This document shows, piece after piece, positions 54,677-63,005 of a DNA stretch of 64,000 nt (within the stretch, counting starts at the first letter, position 1; each line of letters starts with the position of its first letter). The DNA is from Typhlomys cinereus. Its lineage: Eukaryota > Chordata > Mammalia > Rodentia > Platacanthomyidae. Under the pieces are notes generated by a model. It saw only the letters and a list, made by a program, of their open reading frames with translations. It was not told where the DNA came from and did no database searches. The position numbers were made by a program, and so were the translations under genes. The DNA lies in the NCBI GenBank assembly GCA_023101885.1, contig JALPQD010000402.1, positions 1,257,017 to 1,321,016 of the forward strand, given 5' to 3'.

Positions 54677-56280
54677 CAGGGAGATCGGCCTATAGTTTTC
54701 TTTTTTAGTGAATCTTTATTAGGTTTTGGGATTAAAACGATATTAGCTTCATAGAAGGAATTTGGTAGTATTCCTTCCTTTGCTATTTGATGGAACAGTT
54801 TAAGGAGTATTGGTGTTATTAACTCCTTAAATGTCTGGTAGAACTCTGTGCTGAATCCATCTGGTCCAGGACATTTTTTGGTGGGAAGATTCAAGATTAC
54901 TTCCTCAATTTCCTTATATGTTATAGCACTATTTAAATAACTCACAACTTCCTGATTCAATTTAGGTAAGTTGTATTTACTTAGAAATTCATCCCTCTCT
55001 TTTGTGTTGTCAAACTTCACAGAGTATAAGTTTTTGAAATATGATGTTATAATTCTCTGGATTTCTTGGGTATCAGTAGTGATAACTCCATGTTCATTTC
55101 TAATTTTGTTAATTTGGGTTTTCTCTCTCTTGCTTTTGGTTAGTTTAGCTAGGGGTGTATCAATCTTGTTGATTTTTTCAAAGAACCAGCTTTTTGATTG
55201 GTTGATTTTTTCTATCGTTTTCTTAGTCTCGATTTCAGATATTTCTCCCCTTATTTTGCTAATCTCTTCTCTTCTACTGCTTTTGGGATCAGATTGCTCT
55301 AGTTTCTCTAAAGCTTTAAGCTGCATTGTTAAGTTGTTTATTTCTGATGTTTCCATTTTTTTGATGTAGGCATTAAGAGCTATGAACTTACCTCTTAGAA
55401 CAGCTTTCATTGTGTCCCAGAGATTTTGGTAAGTTGTATTTTCGTTATCATTCACTTTCAGGAAATCTTGAATTTCCTTTTTAATTTCTTCCTGAATCCA
55501 GTTCTCATTCAGCATCATAGTGTTAAGTTTCCAGGAGTTAGTGTATTTTCTCTTATTTGATGTGTTGTGGATGTCCAGCTTTAGGCCGTGGTGGTCTGAT
55601 AGGGCACAGGTTAGAATTTCAACTTTCTTGTATATGTGTAGATTCATTTTGTGGCCCAATATGTGATCTATTTTGGAGAAAGTTCCGTGTGCTGCTGAGA
55701 AAAATGTGTATTCTTTGGTGCGTGGGTGAAAAGTTCGATAGAGATCTGTGAGGTCCATTTCTTTCAGGGTTTGATTAAGTTCCAAAGTGTCTCTGTTAAG
55801 CTTTTGACCTGTTGATCTATCCCATGTAGAGAGGGCGGTGTTGAAGTCCCCAAGAATTATCGTTTGGGGGTTGATTTCTTGCTTTAGACGCTGTAGGGTT
55901 TTCTTAATGAATGTGGAGGGGCCCGTATTGGGTGCATATATGTTCAGTATTGTGAAGTCTTCCTGGTGAATTGTACCTGTGACTAAAATGTAGTATCCAT
56001 CCGTGTCTCTTATAATTGTTTTTGGTTTGAAATCCACTTTGTCTGATAGCATAATGGCTACCCCTGCCTGTTTTCTGCTTCCATTTGCTTGTAGAATTGT
56101 TGACCAGCCTTTTATTTTTAGAGCGTGCCTATCTTTTGTGGTGAGATGGGTTTCCTGCAGGCAACAGATTGATGGATTGTGATTTTTAATCCAAGTTTGT
56201 AATCTGTGTCTCTTGATCGGTGAATTAAGTCCATTAACATTTAGTGTTATAAAGGAGAAACTATTGTTAATTCCAGACAT
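54676..56280 (-). pseudogene. L1 ORF2, part 1 (endonuclease to early RT)
   Basis: 534 open codons beginning at the normal ORF2 start. The apurinic-type endonuclease motifs are in order: [42 protein letters not shown] and [10 protein letters not shown]. Catalytic Asn, Glu, Asp and His positions of this family appear intact. The frame leaves the family sequence after [12 protein letters not shown] and stops shortly afterwards at the single-base deletion. Confidence 0.93.
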
Positions 56281-56330
56281 TTATTATGTTTAGTAGCTTT
56301 TATAAGTATATTGCTTCGCTTTTAATGGTG

Positions 56331-57401
56331 TTATATTTGCCTTCTGTTCTCCTGGATATGCCTGTTTTTTTCTTCACGCTTGAGTATCATTTCTAGCAGT
56401 TTTTGAAGGCCTGGTTTGGTGGCCATGTATCCCTTAAAGTTGTCTTTGTGCTGGAAAATTTTTCTTTCTCCCTCGATCATGACTGATAGTTTTGCAGGGT
56501 AAATCAGCCTGGGTTGACATTTTTGCTCATTCAATATTTGAAGTATGTCTCTCCAAGCTCTTCTTGCTTTTACTGTTTCGACTGAGAAGTCATTTGTTAT
56601 TTTAATAGGTTTGCCTTTAAAAGCGACTTGTTTTTTCTCCCTTGAAGCTCTCAGCACCAGTTCTTTATCTTGAATGTGGAGTGTTTTAACTATTATTTGC
56701 CGCGGTGTGCTTCTATTTTGGTCGTATCTGTTTGGGGTGCGGAATGCCTCTTGTATATGAATGGGCCTCTCTTTTTTTAGATGAGGAAAGTTTTCCTTGA
56801 TGATCGTTTGAAAAATTTCCTCAGGGGTGGTATTTTGAGATTCTTGCTCCGGTATTCCATGAATACGCATGTTAGGCTTCTTCAGGGTGTCCCATATCTC
56901 TTGGATATTTCTCTCAAGTATCTTTTTGGCTTTAACAACCTCTTCCATTGAGCTGGTTAGTACTCCCACTTTATCTTCAAGGTCTGAAATTCTGTTTTCT
57001 GCTTCATTAGTTCTGTTGATAAGACTCTCTGTGGCGTTCTGGGTTGAAGATAACTTGTCTTTTAGCTCAGTTTTAAACTCTGCTTGAGTTTGTTTTAACT
57101 GCTCTATGGCACTTTTTGTTTCTTGCACTGTTTTTCTCAACTCCTCCAGATGTCTGTTGTGTTCCTCTTCAAAGCGATTGATTCGATTATGTAATTCCTC
57201 CCGGATTTCCTCTTTCATAGTATTGAACATGGTAATGATCATATTTTGAAAGTCGTTATTCTGGGTCAGGCTTTCTTGGCCTTTTTCCGCGGGTTTGTTC
57301 TTGTTGGAGTCTAACATTATGGGATTAATTTCTTCAGTGGGAAATTTGTTTACTTGAGTGTTGCTTCTCATGGATTTGCACTTTGACTTTGGCATTGTCA
57401 T
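56331..57401 (-). CDS. L1 ORF1 protein, intact
   Basis: 356 codons, the usual length. It encodes the RNA-binding chaperone that coats L1 RNA as trimers in the cytoplasm. Residues about 50-150 form the charged coiled coil (EEIREELHNRINRFEEEHNR), followed by the RRM core (NMRIHGIPEQESQNTTPEEI, FQTIIKENFPHLKKERPIHI) and the C-terminal domain (QIIVKTLHIQDKELVLRASR, KPIKITNDFSVETVKARRAW). No stop or frameshift. The chosen start is the first Met of the open frame, directly below the 5'UTR. The orthologous ORF1 at 48 kb is broken. Confidence 0.95.
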   Translation of the reverse strand: MTMPKSKCKSMRSNTQVNKFPTEEINPIMLDSNKNKPAEKGQESLTQNNDFQNMIITMFNTMKEEIREELHNRINRFEEEHNRHLEELRKTVQETKSAIEQLKQTQAEFKTELKDKLSSTQNATESLINRTNEAENRISDLEDKVGVLTSSMEEVVKAKKILERNIQEIWDTLKKPNMRIHGIPEQESQNTTPEEIFQTIIKENFPHLKKERPIHIQEAFRTPNRYDQNRSTPRQIIVKTLHIQDKELVLRASREKKQVAFKGKPIKITNDFSVETVKARRAWRDILQILNEQKCQPRLIYPAKLSVMIEGERKIFQHKDNFKGYMATKPGLQKLLEMILKREEKNRHIQENRRQI

Positions 57402-57676
57402 TTTAACTCTTAAGATCTCTCAATTTCACTAAACTGAATTATTTGGCCTGGGGTACTGGTGGGCGGGGCTCGAACGGGGACTTACCTAGGGCGCGGGGTG
57501 AGGCCCTGGTGGACCGCGCGCGTGTCCCGACGGGCGGAGCGGGGTGGGGTGAAAAGGGAGGATGGGCGCGTCGGCGTGGAGCTATTTAACCCGAGGGCAG
57601 CTGGGGCGGGGCCCGGGCGCAGGGGGAGGTCCTCCTCGTCCCTTGGCCCCCACGCGGCTCCGGCTGGATGGTGGGA
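57402..57676 (-). promoter_or_regulatory. L1 5'UTR / internal promoter, one monomer
   Basis: CpG-rich. It carries the same landmarks as the 48.9 kb copy: GACTTACCTAGG near 57478, AGCTATTTAACCCG near 57580 and GCAGCTGGGGCGGGG near 57597. Only one unit is present before the TSD. Confidence 0.8.
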
Positions 57677-57690
57677 CTCTCTGCAGTCTT
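57677..57690. repeat. TSD of the young L1, 5' side
   Basis: CTCTCTGCAGTCTT, identical to 51470-51483. Confidence 0.9.
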
Positions 57691-58179
57691 GCCTTACTAT
57701 TTTCCAGTTTTAAGAAGGATCCTCCTTCTTCTGTCTTTCCTGATAGGTGAATAATGGATAGCTTGACTGATGTGCATTTCTTGTATGATTTTTCAGAAAA
57801 GCTGGGAGGTCTGGCATGTCTGAGATCACCATGCATGCAGACTATCTCTCCTGCAGGAGGACTTGTAGGCTACTCTGACTGTCTCGATGTTGAACTGTGT
57901 AACCTAGGGGAAAAATCATCCTTTTAAATGCATCCATTCTCCAATTTTGATTTAAATTAGATGTTGGAATCTCCCTCCACTGAACTCCTGGATCCTCATA
58001 TAGATATCTTCTCATGAACAGTAGTCAAGATTAATGTTTTGTTGGGGATTGAGGCCAGAATTGCTTGTGAAAATGTGTCATGTACCATCTGTGAATCTTT
58101 TAGAACTAGAATCTGAGATGGGAATGGAAGGATTGTTTCCTTCCATTCTTTCTGTTTATGTATCTATTATCAGCTATCT
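57691..58179. other. Unique sequence, nothing recognised
   Basis: No transposon or coding assignment. Confidence 0.4.
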
Positions 58180-58625
58180 ACCCACCGATCCATTCTTCTA
58201 CTCACACATCTACCCACACCCATCCATCCATCCATTCACTTTTCCATTCATCCACCCATCAATTCATCTATCCACATTATCTATCATTATCCACCCACCT
58301 GTCCATCTGCCCTCCCATCCATCCATCCATCCATCCATCCATCCATCCATCCATCCATCCATTCATCCATCCATCCATCCACCTACTCATCCATCCATCC
58401 ACCTGCCCAACTACCCAACCATTCATTATTTCACCCATCCATTCACCCACCCAGCTACCCACTTATCCATCTGTCCTCCCTCCCACCCATCCACTCATTC
58501 ATCCACCCACCCATCTACTCATACATCCATTCACCTACCCATCCACTCATGAATGTGCCTATCCATCTACCCACTCACCTATCTATCCACTCATCATCCA
58601 CTCCCCCATCCATCTGCACACCCCA
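58180..58625. repeat. CATC tetranucleotide array
   Basis: About 440 bp of imperfect CATC/CACC/CATT units, purest at 58309-58380. His/Pro/Ser/Ile frames crossing it (over 170 codons) are repeat artefacts. Confidence 0.95.
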
Positions 58626-58890
58626 CCATATACCTATACATGCACCCACAAATTTTTCCACCTTTGGGTTTCACTGTGAATTTTCTTTTTCTAAAAAAAA
58701 AAAAAAAACACTTTAAAGATATTTGAAACCAATTTAGATTTGAAGACAAGACAGCACACAATATTTATTAACTAAATCACCCTGAGACCAAATAACTCAA
58801 GTCATGGTTTTGTGTGATAGAATTCATAATTACTCTTGTCACCTGTCATGACTTTTCCTTTGTTATGTAATGTTTTCTCAACCCCTCTCC
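58626..58890. other. Unique sequence with A run
   Basis: Poly-A at 58695-58709. Nothing else recognised. Confidence 0.4.
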
Positions 58891-58894
58891 TACA

Positions 58895-59050
58895 GGGATA
58901 AACGAATAGAGAAGATGTGGTAAACAAAAGCAGTGGAATCTTATGCAGCCATAAAATAGATGAAAAATTCTTCCTACACAATTATATTCATGAACCTAAA
59001 GATCAAGATGTGGAATCAAATAAGCCAAACACAAGGAAGAGAATAACAGG
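58895..59050 (+). mobile_element. Old L1 ORF2 C-terminal fragment
   Basis: AGAAGATGTGGTAAACAAAA, then TGGAATCTTATGCAGCCATA and AAAATAGATG match the ORF2 tail. Heavily diverged. Confidence 0.55.
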
Positions 59051-59071
59051 CTTTTTTTATAGATGTACTCT

Positions 59072-59406
59072 GTTTTAGTTTTGTTTCTGTTACCTCGATA
59101 ACATACTCCAATGAAAGCAACTAAAGGGGGAAAGGGTTCATTTCAGCTCACAATTCAAGGTACTTTAGGGCAGGTAAGTCAAGGCAACAGGATCTTGGAA
59201 CAACTGGTCACACCACATTTACAATGGCAAAGCAGAGAACTTGAGTGCATGTGTTCTTTCTCCTTTTATTCAGTCTATGACCCCAAACCCAGGGAATAGT
59301 GCTGCCCACTTTGAGACTGAGTCTTACTACCTCAACTAATATCATCAAGATAATCCCACACAGGTATACCCTGAGGCATGGGGCCTCCAAGGTTGTCAAA
59401 GTGACA
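59072..59406 (-). mobile_element. hAT-like (URR1-type) element
   Basis: Starts TTTTAGTTTTGTTTCTGTTA and ends GGTTGTCAAAGTGACAA, with the family's internal GGGTTCATTTCAGCTCAC and CAACTGGTCACACCACATTT. It ends about 45 bp before the probable splice acceptor of the V1R exon. Confidence 0.6.
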
Positions 59407-59426
59407 AGTCAGCCAATGGCCACAAA

Positions 59427-60417
59427 GTGATAATGACTGAGTTTTCTCTTTCAGCCTCCAGCTTCCCCAATTTAAATGAAGTCAGATTTCAACATCTCCT
59501 CCAAATGGAAGGATTGGTTTCTGTTACCTTAAACTGTGGTCTCACCTGCCTCATCCAGACTGCTATAGGGCTCCTGGGAAATTCTTCACTCTTTTTCATG
59601 TATACTTTTACTCTTTTGACTTCACAGATATTGAGACCCATAGACCTTATTCTCAATCAGTTGGTCTTAGCAAACTGTTTGGTTCTTTTCTCTAAAGGGA
59701 CCCTCCAGACAGTGGTGGTTTTGGGGTCAAAATCTTTCCTGCAGGAGGCTGGATGCAAGCTTGTCTTTTATTTACACAGAGTGGCCAGAGGAGTCACCCT
59801 GAGCACCACCTGTCTCCTCAGCAGCTATCAAGCTGTTAAACTTCATTCCAGTGTCCCTGGATGGGTGCAGCTCCAAAGTATGTCCCCCAAGTACATTGTT
59901 TTCTTGTGTCTTCTCTGCTGGATTCTGCATTTTGTGTTAAATATTCCTTTCACAATGACAATAACTGGTCCCACAAGCAGTCAAAGCACAAGTCAAACAA
60001 CAGAATATAGATTCTGCTCCGTCACTGCTACAGAGAGGCTGACATACCTGGGGATTGCTGTTATATTTTTATTCATAGATGCCTCATGTTTGGGCCTCAT
60101 GGTCTGGACCAGCAGGTGCATGGTGATCACCCTGCACAGGCATTGGCTGCGTGTCCAGTACATTCACAGCTGCAACCTCTCACCTGCAGCTTCCTGTGAG
60201 ATCACAGCCATATGCAGCATCCTCATGCTCAGTGAGCATGTTTGTGTTCTTTTATACTCTGTCTGCAGTTATGTCTGCTTGGATAACACAGGTGAAGAGT
60301 CCAAATTCCTGGATGCAGGTCATCTCTTCCCTGATGTCTGAAGGCTTCACAACCCTCAGCCCCTTTGTGTTTATTTTCAGGGAAACCCATGGCTCCTGTT
60401 TCTGTTCTGTTTGCTAG
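59427..60417 (+). pseudogene. Vomeronasal type-1 receptor (V1R) pseudogene
   Basis: V1Rs are seven-pass pheromone receptors of vomeronasal neurons. In codons counted from 59427: TM1 about 34-58 (LLGNSSLFF), TM2 69-91 (LRPIDLILNQLVLANCLVLF), conserved Cys110, TM3 with KLVFYLHRVARG (111-122) and TTCLLS, TM4 154-175 (PKYIVFLCLLCWILHFVLN), TM5 205-228, then TM6 starting ILML. At codon 269 (about 60231) one extra base shifts the frame. The remaining TM6-TM7 is read in the other frame (FVFFYTLSAVMS, LSPFVFIF) to a stop at 60415-60417. The likely native start is Met27 (59505), which gives the usual N-terminus just ahead of TM1. A single indel could also be a sequencing error or polymorphism. The subfamily was not determined. 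Confidence 0.92.
59441..59454 (+). promoter_or_regulatory. Probable 3' splice acceptor of the V1R coding exon
   Basis: GTTTTCTCTTTCAG is a good polypyrimidine-AG acceptor. V1R genes usually carry the whole coding region in one exon preceded by non-coding exons. An open frame that starts before this site is therefore unlikely to reflect the true start. Confidence 0.45.
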
Positions 60418-60423
60418 ATAGGG

Positions 60424-60820
60424 AGTGTGATAGTTAGATACAACTATCAGCTTGATGGATGTAGTCTGAGCTTTGATCATGGCTGTGAAAAATTGATAGT
60501 TAGGCAAACCCTTGGCAAGCCTGCAGGAGATTGTCTGAGATGAAAGTCCCACCCATAGTAGGTGGTAACTCTCAGAAGTAGACCAGATCAAAGGAGTACA
60601 AGAGGGAAGAGTCAGACCCTTCTTCTCTTGACCTGTGTTGCTGAGCTCATTCTTCCCTGCTGCTACCACTATTCTTGTTGACATTGGAGCTCCTCCGATT
60701 CTTCAGACCTCCAGCATTACTGAAGTTCAGGATGCTCTGGGATTCTGTCCTTAGCATTAGACTAGGACTGATGAGCTATTCCGTTCCTGAACTGAGCAGC
60801 TACCAGCAGCTATTGTTGGA
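60424..60820 (+). mobile_element. hAT-like DNA transposon copy
   Basis: Starts GTGTGATAGTTAGATACAAC and CAGCTTGATGGATG, then GGAGATTGTCTGAGATG, closely following the 16.7 kb copy. The right limit is blurred by a microsatellite. Confidence 0.6.
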
Positions 60821-60829
60821 TTACTTAGT

Positions 60830-60832
<3 letters not shown>

Positions 60833-60895
<63 letters not shown>

Positions 60896-60901
60896 CTTTC
60901 T

Positions 60902-60935
<34 letters not shown>
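60833..60935. repeat. Compound microsatellite CT / TA / CA
   Basis: (CT)n 60831-60878, (TA)n 60878-60894, a short CT-rich link, then (CA)n 60907-60932. Confidence 0.95.
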
Positions 60936-60938
<3 letters not shown>

Positions 60939-61411
60939 CAGACAAATATCTGTTCTATTGATTCTGCTCCTCTTGAGATCCTCAATTAGTCCAGAAAGAG
61001 ACATTTCGTCCTTTCAGATCACTGACTTTTTATGTCACCATTGCAATATTCATGGTCTCAGTTATTGTGAAGTCACTATATATGGTGGTTTGGCTTGGTT
61101 TTCTACTTGACTCGATATGGAATAAAACAAGAGACAAGCCCCTGGCTGCCATCCTAGAGTCAGTGACATCTTCCATTGGTAGCCCAGGCATAAAGAGGTC
61201 CAAGGAGAAAGCTTTTGCTTTCAGTCAGCTTGCCATGGTGAGTTCAACTTTCCTGCTATCACCAAAGCTATTGCTGCTCTTCGGTGATGTCAGAACCCAG
61301 CTTCTTCATTCTTCTAATACAAGGGATGCCATTGTAGTCCAATACACTTCTGTGGCCTTTCAGGCTCTAAGAGGCAAATAAAAATTGTCCTTCTGTTTAA
61401 AAGTTCCTTTA
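60936..61411. other. Unique sequence, nothing recognised
   Basis: A 109-codon frame at 61052-61381 starts hydrophobic but has no recognised domain. It is not an obvious second V1R. Confidence 0.4.
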
Positions 61412-61428
61412 AAAGTTAAGGGAAGTTC

Positions 61429-61702
61429 AAGGAGCTGGAGAGGTGGTTCAGGGGTTAAACCTCTGCCTTGCAGGCAGAAGGTCCTGATTTCGGATCCTAG
61501 ACCTCATGTATAGATGCCGGGAAGAAGCAGGGGCGGCCAGCATTTCTGGTCCTGGTAGGGGGGAACCTGTGAATCCCGGGGCAGAGTAAACAAGGAGGTG
61601 GTGGAGGCAGTCCATAGTGGTTCCCGAATTCGCCCATGGTTCTACACACATATACATGCACAAATGCACACACACACAATTGAATAAATAATAATTTTTT
61701 TT
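61429..61702 (+). mobile_element. Young DIP-like SINE with TSD
   Basis: Head AGCTGGAGAGGTGGTTCAGG, B box GATTTCGGATCC, GC-rich body including AGTAAACAAGGAGG, a short CA tail and TTGAATAAATAATAATTTT. The 17-bp TSD AAAGTTAAGGGAAGTTC / AAAGTTAAGCGAAGTTC (one mismatch) is at 61412-61428 and 61703-61719. Confidence 0.92.
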
Positions 61703-61724
61703 AAAGTTAAGCGAAGTTCTAACC

Positions 61725-62044
61725 CTGTTTATCTCATTACATAGCCATTGTGGATGGGACTGAGAGGAACATGTGATCAGGACTCTCCATACAGCTTCAC
61801 TCCTCTGCTTTTGTAATTACTTCTTGCTTTACAGTCTCCCTTCCTGTCCTTCTTACCCCATGACTGTCTGCCACCTTCTGATCAATCAGATATCACAAAA
61901 TGCTCTGTAACCTACCTTGTAACTAAAAAGTATAAAATGCAAGACATAACCAACCAGGGCTCTCAGACTTGAACAGGAATTCCCTGAGTCCCTGGCCGCT
62001 TAAATAAACTTTACTTCTTGAAGTCCTGGTGTCCATCTTTCACA
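61725..62044 (+). mobile_element. Probable solo retroviral LTR
   Basis: Order typical of a U3-R-U5: CCAAT-like CAATCAGA near 61882, TATA box TATAAAA at 61931-61937, polyadenylation signal AATAAA at 62003-62008 (72 bp downstream), then TGTCCATCTTTCACA at the end. No primer-binding site or gag/pol/env was found next to it. The 5' boundary is a guess and no TSD was confirmed. Confidence 0.6.
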
Positions 62045-62316
62045 GTCTGTCCAATCTCCTGCAGCATAAGACTCAGGAAAGAAACTGGAAATTACCACAT
62101 CTGGAAGCTCATACAAGACATAGAAAGCTCAGAAAAAATTCTAAAATGTACAAGACCCTTCTTCAGGGTCTTAAACAGCTAACAATTGGTGTAGGAGAGG
62201 AGATTCTTGCTAGTAAACTTCCTTTAAGTTAGGCAGGGAACTTCAAAAATGCAGCTTTCATGATTGACACAATGGATCAGAGGAGCTTCAGTGAATGTAG
62301 ATGCATTTGAGTCTGA
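62045..62316. other. Unassigned sequence after the LTR
   Basis: No coding or repeat family recognised. It may be leader sequence of the same retroviral remnant. Confidence 0.35.
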
Positions 62317-62440
62317 CGTCGTCCTGTAAGTAGCCCTTCATCATGCTCCCAGAAGTAACTCCTCACCATGCTCCTAGAGTACCCACTCACCATGTGCCTG
62401 TGAATAACCCCCCAACCATATTCCTGTAGTAATCCCTTAC
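62317..62440. repeat. 25-bp imperfect tandem repeat, five units
   Basis: Units begin near 62317, 62342, 62367, 62391 and 62416, with the theme CATGCTCCTAGAAGTAACCC. Successive units differ at several positions. Confidence 0.65.
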
Positions 62441-62628
62441 TCTGGTCCCATATGAGCCATAATAAATGCACTGGTTCAACAAGCTGGACTTGAATAAGGG
62501 TTTGCTCATGTATCCCCAGGAAAAATCAGAATATGACTGGTGTCCAGAGACCAAGGGTGGGTTGAGAAGTAGTTGTGATACCGTTTGGTGCCTGGGTGCT
62601 TTTCCTCCACTGATTAAAAGAATAGAGA

Positions 62629-62631
<3 letters not shown>

Positions 62632-62686
<55 letters not shown>
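62632..62686. repeat. GT microsatellite
   Basis: Pure (TG)n. Confidence 0.95.
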
Positions 62687-62687
<1 letters not shown>

Positions 62688-62727
62688 ACACAGAACAAAA
62701 TGAAAAAGCGAAGCAAACTTCATTCAC

Positions 62728-63005
62728 AAAAAGTTGGAGAAATAGTTCAGGATGAAGACTCTGCCTCAAAGGCAGAAGGTCTGAATTCAAATTCTGGGAC
62801 CCACATAAAAATGACAGGTGAAATGGTGACAGCTCGCACTTCCAGTTCTGGGAGGCAGAGTTCGGGTAATCCCAGAGTGAAGCAAATCGGAGGTAGAGCA
62901 ATCTAAAATGATTCCCAAACCCACCTTTGGGCTTCCACAGGCATACACAGTGTCATCTGATACACAGAGGCACACAGACACACAGACACACACATGTGCA
63001 TGGGA
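62728..63005 (+). mobile_element. B2-superfamily SINE, older subfamily
   Basis: Head AAAAGTTGGAGAAATAGTTC, B box GAATTCAAATTC, body with TTCTGGGAGGCAGAG, then GGGCTTCCACAGGC and an ACAC-rich tail with GGAGCAAAAG. Confidence 0.7.

Larger units (their letters stand above)
51484..57676 (-). mobile_element. Young full-length L1 retrotransposon
   Basis: All parts are present: 5'UTR (57402-57676), ORF1 (56331-57401), a 50-bp spacer, ORF2 (52457-56280, one frameshift), 3'UTR (51495-52456) and a short A tail (T run on +). The exact 14-bp TSD and the near-absence of damage indicate a recent insertion. The total length of about 6.2 kb is normal for a rodent L1 with a single promoter monomer. Confidence 0.95.

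Noticed and set aside
54971..55369. Plus-strand frames opposite L1 ORF2
   Set aside because: They mirror the real ORF2 on the other strand, and the same antisense frames recur at the 45-48 kb L1.
58180..58625. CRISPR-like regularly spaced repeats
   Set aside because: The unit is 4 bp with no spacers, in a mammalian genome: a microsatellite.
58034..58679. Two 170-codon frames rich in His, Pro, Ser and Ile
   Set aside because: Translations of the CATC microsatellite in different frames.
61052..61381. Second V1R or membrane protein downstream of the pseudogene
   Set aside because: Only an initial hydrophobic stretch; no V1R motifs such as HRVARG or the TM2 signature.
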